64,000 nt of DNA from Scatosoma sp045576335 (lineage in GTDB: Bacteria > Bacillota > Clostridia > Christensenellales > Borkfalkiaceae): positions 31,497-95,496 of the forward strand of contig JAZNGH010000008.1 in assembly GCA_045576335.1 (NCBI GenBank), written 5' to 3'. Below, piece by piece: positions 32,680 to 40,239 of the stretch (the first letter of the stretch is position 1; every line of letters starts with the position of its first letter). The notes beneath the pieces are model-generated. The model did no database searches. It was not told where the DNA came from and saw only the letters and a program-made list of their open reading frames with translations. The position numbers and the translations under genes are program-made.

Positions 32680-33246
32680 ATGAAAGGTGAAAAAGCCAAA
32701 AAAATAGCGGTGCGCTCGGCGAAAGAAATTTCTTTTGTCGCCGTGTTCGTCGCGCTCGTGATTGCGGCACAGCTCTTGCTTTCCGCTATCCCCAACGTGG
32801 AGCTCGTCAGCGTGCTTTTTATCGCTTATGCGTACGCGTTCGGGGCAAAAAGGGGCGTGGCGGCGGCGACGGCGTTTTCGCTTTTGCGCCAGCTTATATT
32901 CGGCTTTTTCCCAAGCGTGCTTTGTTTGTATCTCGTATATTATAATCTTCTCACTCTCGTTTTTGCCTTTCTTGCAAAAACCTTGAAATCACCCGTTTCG
33001 GACCTACTTTGGATAGTGCTCACCGCTTGCGTGTGCACCGTCTTTTTTACGCTGACGGACGATATTTTAACGCCGCTTTGGTATGCGTACACCGCTTCGG
33101 CGGCAAAGGCGTATTTCGTCGCTTCGCTTCCTTTTCTGTTGCTGCACGTAATCAACGTGGGCGTCACCGTCGCGTTTTTGTTCTTGCCGTTGGAGCGTGT
33201 TTTTCGCTTGGCGAGCGGCGCGTTAAGAATTCCACAAAAAAAGTAA
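32680..33246 (+). CDS. ECF transporter S component, probably for cobalamin or its precursors
   Basis: 188 residues with about six transmembrane helices, typical of ECF substrate-binding components. The N-terminal cytoplasmic segment is basic. Helix 1 contains F-V-A-V-F-V-A-L-V-I-A-A-Q, and the A-x-x-x-A-type contact expected for docking to the T subunit is plausible. The gene is 15 bp after the DUF4430 lipoprotein and under the same B12 riboswitch, so the substrate is inferred to be a corrinoid. The shared energising module (EcfA, EcfA', EcfT) is not in the window. Confidence 0.8.
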   Translation: MKGEKAKKIAVRSAKEISFVAVFVALVIAAQLLLSAIPNVELVSVLFIAYAYAFGAKRGVAAATAFSLLRQLIFGFFPSVLCLYLVYYNLLTLVFAFLAKTLKSPVSDLLWIVLTACVCTVFFTLTDDILTPLWYAYTASAAKAYFVASLPFLLLHVINVGVTVAFLFLPLERVFRLASGALRIPQKK

Positions 33247-33276
33247 ATAATCACAAAAGGAAATTCTTTCAAAAAC

Positions 33277-33305
33277 TTGCTTTTCGTTATAGAATTTGCT
33301 ATAAT
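33277..33305 (+). promoter_or_regulatory. Promoter upstream of MITE copy 2
   Basis: TTGCTT (33277-33282), 17 bp, TATAAT (33300-33305). The expected start site falls at the first bases of the inserted element, so the element would form most of the mRNA leader of the following gene. Confidence 0.7.
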
Positions 33306-33310
33306 AGAAA

Positions 33311-33514
33311 TAACCAATTCAATATAATCCGAACTCGCGCAAAAGGCGTCTTTTTAGCGTCTTACGCCAAATGCGCCCTTATAGTACGCTTGTACGATTG
33401 CGGTCGCCTTTGACAAAATCCATCTAAAAATACGCTCTTTTGCGTGCGAGCAATTTTCAGTAGGCGACAAAATTCGCCACTCAAAATCGAGTTTGGATTA
33501 TATTGAATTGGTTA
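33311..33514. mobile_element. MITE-like element, copy 2 (204 bp)
   Basis: Inverted relative to copy 1 (27623-27900) and nearly identical to it apart from the 74 bp missing here. It starts TAACCAATTC and ends GAATTGGTTA, TA at both edges. It lies between a promoter (33277-33305) and the start codon at 33538. Confidence 0.8.
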
Positions 33515-33537
33515 ATATAACAAGTGAGGTTACGCTT

Positions 33538-34767
33538 ATGAATTACGAACAGGCGAAAAAACTTTTGGAAAGCAAAAACCAAACGCAGCTTTTGGCTTAC
33601 TACGACGAACTGGACGAGGCGGGCAAGAAAAAGCTTCTTGACGCAATCGGGAATATCAGCTGGGACTTTGAAGAAGCCCTTGCCAACCCCGTGGATATGA
33701 GCGGTAAGGACAGAGATATCCGTCCCATTTCGGGGCTTCGTCTTTCGGCGATCGAAAAGAGAAAAGCGGAGTTTGAAAAAACGGGCGCGGACGCAATCAA
33801 GGCGGGCAAGGTCGCGGCGGTGCTGCTTGCGGGCGGTATGGGCACGCGTCTTGGCGTGGACGGACCCAAGGGCGCGTACGATATCGGCGTTACCAAGCCC
33901 TTGTATATTTTCGAACAGCAAATGAAAAATCTTGCAGAGGTCAATGCAAAGTGCGGCGTGTTCGTGCCTCTGTATATTATGACGAGCGATAAAAACCACG
34001 AGCAAACGACGAGCTTTTGGAAGGAGCACGGCTATTTCGGTTATCCCGAAAACTTGGTTAAATTCTTTAAGCAGGATATGGCTCCCGCCGTCGATTTCAA
34101 CGGCAAAATCTTTTTGGAAACGAAGGATACGCCCGCGCTTTCTCCCAACGGCAACGGCGGTTGGTTCGGGTCTATGAAGCGCGCGGGCTTGGTGGACGAT
34201 TTGCACGAAAAGGGCGTGGAATGGCTGAATATCTACGCGGTGGATAACGTATTACAGCGCATTGCCGACCCCGTATTCGTCGGCGCGACGATCGATAGCG
34301 GCGTAAATTGCGGCGCGAAGGTCATTTGTAAAACCAACCCCTACGAAAAGGTGGGCGTGCTGTGTATGGACGGGAACCAGCCCGATATTATCGAGTATTA
34401 CGAGCTGACCGACGAAATGGCAAACCAAAAGGACGAAAACGGCGATTTGGCGTATTGCTACGGCGCGATTATGAACTATTTGTTCCGCCTTTCCAAGCTG
34501 GAAGAAATCGTAAACAAAAAAATTCCCGTGCATATCGTCGAGAAAAAGATTGAATGTCTTTGCGAGGACGGTGTGACGAGAAAGCCCGAAAAGGAAAACG
34601 GCAAAAAATTCGAAACGCTTGCCGTCGATTTGATTAAGCCTATGGGCAGCGTTCTGCCCTTCGAGGTCGTACGCGAAAAGGAATTTGCGCCCATTAAGAA
34701 TAAGACGGGCGTGGACAGCGTAGAGAGCGCGAGAGAGCTTTTGAAAAAGAACGGAGTGGAATTGTAA
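33538..34767 (+). CDS. UDPGP-type UTP-sugar-1-phosphate uridylyltransferase
   Basis: Makes a UDP-sugar from UTP and glucose-1-phosphate or N-acetylglucosamine-1-phosphate. 409 residues from ATG 33538 (GTGAGG upstream), excluding codons that fall in the MITE. The nucleotide-binding loop L-L-A-G-G-M-G-T-R-L-G is followed by G-P-K-G-A-Y-D-I; I-M-T-S and F-K-Q-D-M lie further on, all as in the eukaryote-like UDPGP (PF01704) family rather than GalU. Substrate preference is not readable. It overlaps the next gene by one base (TAATG). Confidence 0.9.
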   Translation: MNYEQAKKLLESKNQTQLLAYYDELDEAGKKKLLDAIGNISWDFEEALANPVDMSGKDRDIRPISGLRLSAIEKRKAEFEKTGADAIKAGKVAAVLLAGGMGTRLGVDGPKGAYDIGVTKPLYIFEQQMKNLAEVNAKCGVFVPLYIMTSDKNHEQTTSFWKEHGYFGYPENLVKFFKQDMAPAVDFNGKIFLETKDTPALSPNGNGGWFGSMKRAGLVDDLHEKGVEWLNIYAVDNVLQRIADPVFVGATIDSGVNCGAKVICKTNPYEKVGVLCMDGNQPDIIEYYELTDEMANQKDENGDLAYCYGAIMNYLFRLSKLEEIVNKKIPVHIVEKKIECLCEDGVTRKPEKENGKKFETLAVDLIKPMGSVLPFEVVREKEFAPIKNKTGVDSVESARELLKKNGVEL

Positions 34768-35120
34768 TGGCGACCGAGCTGGAAGGAAACGTAAAACTGC
34801 AACGCTTTATTGAATTGCTTTGCGCGCTCAATCACCAAACGCGCGATATTCTCAAAAACGGGGATATGCAGTTGCTTTCCGCCATGAACGCGACGGTCGA
34901 GGAAATGCGCTCCATTCAAAGCGTGGGCACGGAAGACGCGTTTACGGCGATTGAGGAGGATATGCAAATCATTTGCAAAAACTTCAACGCCGTCGTTACT
35001 ATGATCAACAGTAACGAAAAGGATAAAATGGACAAGACGACGAGCGAAGCGGTCAAGAAATTCTTGCATAACATCTTCGACGCAAACGTTCGAATCGTGC
35101 TTGCCTACGGTCTAGCTTAA
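34767..35120 (+). CDS. Hypothetical helical protein (117 aa)
   Basis: Translationally coupled to the uridylyltransferase through TAATG. 117 residues, all helical in appearance: L-Q-R-F-I-E-L-L-C-A-L-N-H-Q-T-R-D-I-L at the N-terminus, a central E-E-M/E-E-D helix and a C-terminal amphipathic segment. No membrane segment, no Cys motif, no recognised family. The coupling suggests a role with the upstream enzyme. Confidence 0.7.
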   Translation: MATELEGNVKLQRFIELLCALNHQTRDILKNGDMQLLSAMNATVEEMRSIQSVGTEDAFTAIEEDMQIICKNFNAVVTMINSNEKDKMDKTTSEAVKKFLHNIFDANVRIVLAYGLA

Positions 35121-35129
35121 AAAACTTCA

Positions 35130-35161
35130 AAAACGGCGTTGTGGCAACACAACGCCGTTTT
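35130..35161. terminator. Bidirectional terminator
   Basis: A 13-14 bp stem (AAAACGGCGTTGTG with its complement) with a short loop lies between convergent genes ending at 35120 and 35165. Confidence 0.9.
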
Positions 35162-35164
35162 ACT

Positions 35165-35542
35165 TTATAAGATATTTTCCAAGCTGAAACGGTACGATTG
35201 CGGTATATTTTCACACATTCCCAGCAAAATTTCAATTTTCGGTATCGCGCTGTCAAAGTCCCGCACGTATAAATATCCCACCGCTTCGTACAGCTGATAA
35301 TCGACCTCTTGAATGGCGGAATGGGGCAGCCATATATGCAAGGTCTTTTTTTGGCTCTCCCAAAATTTTTCCGTCGCCGTTCCGTCCTCGTAGGTCACTT
35401 CGCCCGCTTCCGTTTTGTCGTATAAAACGCGTAAAACCTCGTCAAAGCGTTCAAAAGTCGTTTTGACGCGGTTGCCCTCGTAAAAGGACACCCCAAAAAG
35501 AAGAGAAAGCGTCACAAATATACTGATTATCGTCTTTATCAT
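35165..35542 (-). CDS. DUF4363 family protein
   Basis: 125 residues: an N-terminal hydrophobic helix (signal anchor, about 3-20), then a soluble helical domain with W-E-S-Q-K-K-T-L-H-I-W-L-P-H and a later Y-L-Y-V-R-D-F-D-S-A-I-P-K-I motif. This composition and its place 8 bp after a DUF421 gene match the DUF421-DUF4363 pair found in spore-forming Bacillota. It probably faces the outside of the cytoplasmic membrane. The function is unknown. Confidence 0.8.
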   Translation of the reverse strand: MIKTIISIFVTLSLLFGVSFYEGNRVKTTFERFDEVLRVLYDKTEAGEVTYEDGTATEKFWESQKKTLHIWLPHSAIQEVDYQLYEAVGYLYVRDFDSAIPKIEILLGMCENIPQSYRFSLENIL

Positions 35543-35550
35543 CGTTCACC

Positions 35551-36237
35551 TCACCAAAGCTGTTCTTGCCAGTCCAAACGCACGACCTTGTATTTTTCAC
35601 CCTTTTGCTGAAAATACGTTTTGCCGTTCCCGTCCACGGTCATCACGAGTACCTTTTTAAGGTCCTTGCAACCGTTTTTCCGTAAAATATCCAAATAATA
35701 TGCCTCGCTCCGCTTGGTCATTTCCACGTTCTTTTTGTCGAATTTACCCTCGTCTATCAAAATCACGGGCAAAGAGGTTTGCAATTTCTCGTAATCGGGC
35801 TTGGGCAAAGCGGAAAAAGTACCCTCCGCCTCGTACAGCGCGTATTGCACGGCGTCGAGCGCGAAATACCCCTCCACGCGCAAGCTTTCAATAAGGTCGG
35901 CAACGTCGAGATTGTTCTTTTTCAGCTGGGTATCGTCAATGCCGTTTTTATTCAAAACGACGCTCGGGATACCGCTGATAACGTTCTTTGCCTTGCTGAA
36001 ATTGAGGTCGAGCAGACAGATAATTTGGTGCAAAAGATAGACGGTCAAAATGGCGACTAACCCGTATAAAAGGGGAATGGAATTATCCGCCATAGGAATA
36101 CAGGCAAGGTCGGCGATAATCAGCGTAATAACCAGCTCGTAAGGCTGCATTTCCCCGATTTGCCGCTTGCCCATCAGTCGCATAACGATAAGCGTGGCGA
36201 TAAAAATGACGATTGTGCGAATAAAGATAAGTGCCAT
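35551..36237 (-). CDS. DUF421 (YetF-like) membrane protein
   Basis: 228 residues from ATG 36237. About three N-terminal transmembrane helices (to about residue 75) include L-M-G-K-R-Q-I-G-E-M-Q-P-Y-E, the family signature. The soluble C-terminal domain has the S-L-R-V-E-G-Y-F and L-P-V-I-L-I-D-E-G-K stretches that in homologues form a tetramer. No Shine-Dalgarno is obvious at this ATG; the frame stays open 27 codons upstream, so the start is uncertain. YetF-like proteins are linked to spore/membrane functions, with no proven activity. Confidence 0.85.
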   Translation of the reverse strand: MALIFIRTIVIFIATLIVMRLMGKRQIGEMQPYELVITLIIADLACIPMADNSIPLLYGLVAILTVYLLHQIICLLDLNFSKAKNVISGIPSVVLNKNGIDDTQLKKNNLDVADLIESLRVEGYFALDAVQYALYEAEGTFSALPKPDYEKLQTSLPVILIDEGKFDKKNVEMTKRSEAYYLDILRKNGCKDLKKVLVMTVDGNGKTYFQQKGEKYKVVRLDWQEQLW

Positions 36238-36281
36238 AAAATAAGCTTGCGTGAAAATTGGAAAAATATGTACGCAAACGC

Positions 36282-36310
36282 TTGCTTTTTTATTTGGATA
36301 AGCGTATAAT
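36282..36310 (+). promoter_or_regulatory. Promoter of the folT transcript
   Basis: TTGCTT (36282-36287), 17 bp, TATAAT (36305-36310). Confidence 0.75.
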
Positions 36311-36323
36311 AGTAACACAGTAT

Positions 36324-36417
36324 GAGTAGCCTTTTGCGCGTGAAGTGCCGCCGAACGGGACGTTGTCGGTGGACGAAAGAGAATTTTCTCTGCGGTGCAA
36401 AGGCGCGTCCGCTACGA
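36324..36417 (+). promoter_or_regulatory. Tetrahydrofolate (THF) riboswitch
   Basis: The pattern fits the THF (folT) motif: P1 GTAGC (36326-36330) with GCTAC (36411-36415); P2 CCTTTTGC with GCAAAGG (about 36330-36337 with 36397-36403); between them GTGAAGTG, GAACGGGACGTTGT, ACGAAAGAG and a GCGGTGC block, close to the known GTTAAGTGTG and GAATGGGATGT-type consensus. It precedes a FolT-like folate transporter, which supports the call. Confidence 0.88.
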
Positions 36418-36465
36418 AAACGGAGGGGCAGGTATGCGTTGAATGCTATCTAATCTCTCTAAAAA

Positions 36466-36493
36466 TCCTTGCGGACCTCTTTTTCAAGGAGGT
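36466..36493 (+). promoter_or_regulatory. Alternative hairpins overlapping the folT Shine-Dalgarno
   Basis: TCCTTG (36466-36471) can pair with CAAGGA (36485-36490). Alternatively ACCTC (36475-36479) can pair with GAGGT (36489-36493), the Shine-Dalgarno. Both touch the ribosome-binding site, and a T-run follows. Likely output stage of the THF riboswitch. Confidence 0.6.
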
Positions 36494-36503
36494 TTTTTAT
36501 TTT

Positions 36504-37100
36504 ATGCAACACGAAAGACGAGCCTTTTACAAGCGTCTGTTTTTATCGGGCGCGACAGAGGGAATGAACAGAAATCACAAGCTCGCGTATATCGCGACGC
36601 TCGTCGCCTTAAACGTCGTCGTCAATACCTTTTCTTTACCGCTCGGTATCACACAGTTTTCTTTCACGCTGTTTACGTCGGCTTTGACGGGCATATTGCT
36701 CGGTCCGCTGTTTGGCTTTGCCGCCTGTTTTCTTGGCGACACGCTCGGTTTCTTCTTGGGCGGAGGCGTTGGGTATACGCCATGGATAGGCGTGGCAATG
36801 GGCTGTGCCGCGCTCCTTTCCGCGCTTGTGATGCACGGCGTAAAATTGCCTTTTAAGGGCGGACTTTTTATCAAGCTTTCCCTCGTTTGTATCCTCGTGT
36901 TTCTCGTTTCAACCTTGGCGATTAACACCACCGCGGGGTACTATCTTTGGAATAAAAACAGCCTGCCCTTTTGGGAATATTTCGTCTTGCGGTTTTTCAT
37001 TTTGGGACAAGTTTGGAACAGCCTATTCAATTACTTGCTCCTATTCGTTTCCGTACCTACCCTAAATCGGATAAAACCCTTGAAATTGAAGATAGATTGA
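36504..37100 (+). CDS. folT: Folate ECF transporter S component FolT
   Basis: 198 residues from ATG 36504 (AAGGAGGT upstream; the earlier open frame runs through the riboswitch). Six transmembrane helices. Motifs seen: L-A-Y-I-A-T-L-V-A-L-N-V-V, F-T-L-F-T-S-A-L-T-G-I-L-L-G-P, G-F-A-A-C-F-L-G-D-T-L-G-F, and a C-terminal R-F-F-I-L-G-Q-V-W-N-S-L pattern typical of FolT. Imports folates together with a shared ECF module encoded elsewhere. The THF riboswitch supports the substrate. Confidence 0.9.
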   Translation: MQHERRAFYKRLFLSGATEGMNRNHKLAYIATLVALNVVVNTFSLPLGITQFSFTLFTSALTGILLGPLFGFAACFLGDTLGFFLGGGVGYTPWIGVAMGCAALLSALVMHGVKLPFKGGLFIKLSLVCILVFLVSTLAINTTAGYYLWNKNSLPFWEYFVLRFFILGQVWNSLFNYLLLFVSVPTLNRIKPLKLKID

Positions 37101-37114
37101 AAATGCGAAAAAAC

Positions 37115-37141
37115 CGTCAACATAGTTGACGAGTTTTTTTT
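37115..37141 (+). terminator. Terminator of folT, overlapping the lgt promoter
   Basis: CGTCAAC (37115-37121) pairs with GTTGACG (37125-37131), followed by eight T (37134-37141). The right arm contains the -35 hexamer of the next promoter. Confidence 0.88.
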
Positions 37142-37154
37142 ATTGTGCTATAAT
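37126..37154 (+). promoter_or_regulatory. Promoter of the lgt operon
   Basis: TTGACG (37126-37131), 17 bp, TATAAT (37149-37154). The spacer is the T-run of the folT terminator. Confidence 0.8.
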
Positions 37155-37181
37155 AGGATTACCAAAAAGGAGTAAAGTAGT

Positions 37182-38132
37182 ATGTATATGCCTAACCTTT
37201 TGGCTTTCGAGCCGCCCGGGATTGAAATTTTCGGGTTCAAAATTTATGCGTACGCGCTGATTATCGTCACGGGTATGATTTTGGCGTTTTTCGTCATTTC
37301 CACCCTGTTCAAGCGTAGAAATATGTCAGGCGATTTGTTTTTGACCTTCTTTTGTATCTGCCTGCCCATTGCTATTTTGACGACGCGTATTTTCTATTGC
37401 ATCACCGACGGTATGCATATTTCCGAGTGGTTTTCCATCGAGTCTATCCGAAGCGGCGGGCTTTCGATTATCGGCGGTATTCTCGGCGGGCTTGGTAGCG
37501 TAATCGTCGTTTGTATCGTGAAAAAGGTCAACTTCTTCCGTGCGGGGGACTGTATCGTCGTGGGGCTTTTGCTTGCACAAGCCATCGGCAGATGGGGAAA
37601 TTTTGCCAACCAAGAAGTGTACGGAATGGAGATCACCAACCCCGCCCTGCAATGGTTTCCCTTTGCGGTGTATATCGAAAAGGAAGCGTCTTGGCATTAC
37701 GCGTTTTTCTTCTACGAAAGCTTCGTCACTTTTACGGCGGCGGTATTGCTCTTTATCAACGCTTGGAAAAACCCCTATAAGCCCAACGGCGTGAACACGG
37801 CGTGTTATTTCATCACCTACGGGCTCGTCCGTTCGATCATGGAGCCCCTCCGCGACCCGCAATATATCCTCGGCGCGGGCGGCGTGCAATGGTCGTTCGT
37901 GTTCTCGCTTTGCTTGCTCGTGGGCGGGATCGCCGCGCTCTTTACCGTTCTGCTTTTGAACAAGCGGAAAGAGGGCAAGCTGTTCGGCTCGGCGCAGGGC
38001 GACCCGTACGGCATCACCGATTATATCGGCGATAGTAAAACGGAAATTCCCTATCGCACGAAGATAAACATTATGTGCAAAATTTATCCCGATAAATACG
38101 AGGAAAAACCCGTAAAGGAGAAGAAAAAATGA
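37182..38132 (+). CDS. lgt: Prolipoprotein diacylglyceryl transferase
   Basis: First step of lipoprotein maturation: attaches diacylglycerol from phosphatidylglycerol to the lipobox Cys. 316 residues, seven or so transmembrane helices. The Lgt signature appears as Q-A-I-G-R-W-G-N-F-A-N-Q-E (catalytic Arg and Asn), with P-I-A-I-L-T-T-R-I before it and a late G-L-V-R-S-I-M-E. Good Shine-Dalgarno AAAGGAG. lspA lies two genes downstream in the same unit, so both lipoprotein-processing enzymes are coexpressed. It overlaps pncB by 4 bp (ATGA). Confidence 0.95.
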   Translation: MYMPNLLAFEPPGIEIFGFKIYAYALIIVTGMILAFFVISTLFKRRNMSGDLFLTFFCICLPIAILTTRIFYCITDGMHISEWFSIESIRSGGLSIIGGILGGLGSVIVVCIVKKVNFFRAGDCIVVGLLLAQAIGRWGNFANQEVYGMEITNPALQWFPFAVYIEKEASWHYAFFFYESFVTFTAAVLLFINAWKNPYKPNGVNTACYFITYGLVRSIMEPLRDPQYILGAGGVQWSFVFSLCLLVGGIAALFTVLLLNKRKEGKLFGSAQGDPYGITDYIGDSKTEIPYRTKINIMCKIYPDKYEEKPVKEKKK

Positions 38133-39583
38133 GAAATCTGACTTTGCTGACCGACTTATATCAGCTGACCATGGGCTACGGCTTTTTCCGTCAGAAAAAG
38201 CACGAGGAAGAGGTCGTTTTCGATTTGTTTTTCCGTAAAAACTCGCTGATTACCTATTCGATTGCGGCAGGGCTGCAACAGGCAATGGAGTATCTCTTAA
38301 ACTGGCGCTTCGACGACGAGGATATCGCCTATCTTCGCTCCCTGCACCTCTTTGACGAGGACTTTTTGGCGTACCTGAAAGATATGCGCTTCACGGGCGA
38401 CGTGTACGCCGTTCGCGAGGGCGAGCCCGTTTTCCCAGGTGAGCCGATTTTGACGGTCAAAGCACCGCTCATTCAAGCCCAGTTCGCCGAAACCGCACTT
38501 CTTAACATCATCAACCACCAAACGCTGATTGCCACCAAATCCTCCAAGATTTGCCGCGCAACGGCGGGCAAGGGCGTAGTAATGGAGTTCGGGCTTCGGA
38601 GAGCGCAAGGTCCTGACGCGGGTATCAATGGCGCGCGTGCCGCGATTATCGGCGGGTGCAGCTCCACCTCCAACGTCATTGCGGGACAAAAATTCGAAGT
38701 GCCCGTTGCTGGTACGATGGCGCATAGCTGGGTAATGGATTATCCCACCGAGTACGAGGCTTTCCGCGCGTACGCGGAGGCGTACCCCGATAACTGTTTG
38801 CTTCTCGTCGATACCTACGACACCCTTCGAAGCGGCGTTCCCAACGCCATCAAGGTATTCAAGGAATTAAAGGCGGCGGGGCATAAACCCAAGGGTATCC
38901 GCTTGGACAGCGGCGACCTTGCATACCTTTCCAAAAAAGCCCGCAAAATGATGGACGAGGCAGGCTTCCCCGAAGCAATCATTTGCGTTTCGGGCGATTT
39001 GGACGAGCGTTCGATAAACTCGCTTTTACAGCAGGGCGCGAAAATCGATTCTTGGGGCGTAGGCACGAAGCTCATCACCTCGGAGGATTTGCCTGCGCTT
39101 GGCGGCGTGTACAAGTTGGCGGCGGTGTTCGACGAAAAGGGGAACGCTACGCCCAAAATCAAGCTTTCGGACAATACGGCGAAGATTACCAACCCCTCGT
39201 TCAAACGCTTGTACAGACTTTACGACAAAGAAAACGGTATGGCGATTGCAGATTTGATTACGCTCCGCGACGAGATCGTAAACGAAAACGAGCCGCTCAC
39301 CCTTTTCCACCCTGTGGAAACTTGGAAAACGCACGAGGTGGAGAATTTCTCGGTAGAGGAATTGCAACATACGATTGTGAAAGAGGGTAAACTCGTGTAT
39401 GAGTTCCCCAAGCTCTTGGAAATTCGCGAATTTTCCAAAGTCCGCCTTTCCAAGTTCTGGGAGGAATATTTGCGCCTCGATATGCCGCACGTGTACAAGG
39501 TTGACCTTTCCAAAAAGCTCCACACTTTGAAAATCGGTATGATTGACGGCATTCGTCAAAACGCCAAAAAAGGAAAAGAATAA
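38129..39583 (+). CDS. pncB: Nicotinate phosphoribosyltransferase
   Basis: Preiss-Handler entry to NAD: nicotinate plus PRPP gives nicotinate mononucleotide. 484 residues. N-terminus L-L-T-D-L-Y-Q-L-T-M-G-Y is the family hallmark. E-F-G-L-R-R-A-Q-G-P-D-A, G-G-C-S-S-T-S-N-V and G-T-M-A-H-S-W-V-M define the active-site barrel; I-R-L-D-S-G-D-L sits at the phosphoribosyl site. The start overlaps the lgt stop. nadE (54.7-55.4 kb) and pnuC (60.6-61.3 kb) supply other NAD steps in this window. Confidence 0.95.
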   Translation: MRNLTLLTDLYQLTMGYGFFRQKKHEEEVVFDLFFRKNSLITYSIAAGLQQAMEYLLNWRFDDEDIAYLRSLHLFDEDFLAYLKDMRFTGDVYAVREGEPVFPGEPILTVKAPLIQAQFAETALLNIINHQTLIATKSSKICRATAGKGVVMEFGLRRAQGPDAGINGARAAIIGGCSSTSNVIAGQKFEVPVAGTMAHSWVMDYPTEYEAFRAYAEAYPDNCLLLVDTYDTLRSGVPNAIKVFKELKAAGHKPKGIRLDSGDLAYLSKKARKMMDEAGFPEAIICVSGDLDERSINSLLQQGAKIDSWGVGTKLITSEDLPALGGVYKLAAVFDEKGNATPKIKLSDNTAKITNPSFKRLYRLYDKENGMAIADLITLRDEIVNENEPLTLFHPVETWKTHEVENFSVEELQHTIVKEGKLVYEFPKLLEIREFSKVRLSKFWEEYLRLDMPHVYKVDLSKKLHTLKIGMIDGIRQNAKKGKE

Positions 39584-40239
39584 TGAAAGAAAAATTACCC
39601 GTGAAAAAAGAAGCAAAGACGACGATGAAAGGCTCTCGCCTTTTCGGCGTATTGCTGTTCTTGATTTTGATTGCAATCGACCAGCTCACCAAGCTGCTTG
39701 CCGACGTATATTTTAACGATATTGCGGGTGCGCCCGACAAAATCGTACTTATTCCCAATATGATTGAGCTTTTGATTAGCTACAACCGCGGAATCGCGTT
39801 CAGCGGTCTTTCGGATGCCGAGGAGTGGGTAAAAATCGCAATCGTAGCCGCAACGGGCGTGTTGATGACGGTTTTTGCAATCGTATATTTCAAAATGGAC
39901 AAGAGAAGAACGCTCATTCGTATCGCTATCGTGCTCGTCGTTGCGGGCGGCGTGGGCAATCTTATCGACAGGGTATATTACCGCGTTTGGGACCCCACGA
40001 CGGCGGCGATTATCCGCGACGGCGTACGGGATATGGTACGCGTGAATATTATATTCGATTTCGGAGTCTGCAACTTTGCCGATTTTTTTATCGTCGGCGG
40101 TGCGGTGCTTTTGCTTTTGTCGTTGCTCTTTTTCGATCGCGAAGCGATTTTTCCCGTAGGGAAATATAAAGTCCTTGCCAAAGAAGCCGAGGAAAAGGCG
40201 GAGGCAAAGAAAGCGGAAGGAAAGCCACAGAATGGATAA
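39583..40239 (+). CDS. lspA: Lipoprotein signal peptidase (signal peptidase II)
   Basis: Cleaves the signal peptide before the lipidated Cys. 218 residues, four transmembrane helices. The two catalytic aspartates lie in G-G-V-G-N-L-I-D-R and V-C-N-F-A-D. A charged N-terminal extension (about 18 residues) and an E/K/A-rich cytoplasmic tail (E-E-K-A-E-A-K-K) make it longer than the usual 160 residues. The start overlaps the pncB stop by one base and the end overlaps the next gene by 8 bp. Confidence 0.93.
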   Translation: MKEKLPVKKEAKTTMKGSRLFGVLLFLILIAIDQLTKLLADVYFNDIAGAPDKIVLIPNMIELLISYNRGIAFSGLSDAEEWVKIAIVAATGVLMTVFAIVYFKMDKRRTLIRIAIVLVVAGGVGNLIDRVYYRVWDPTTAAIIRDGVRDMVRVNIIFDFGVCNFADFFIVGGAVLLLLSLLFFDREAIFPVGKYKVLAKEAEEKAEAKKAEGKPQNG

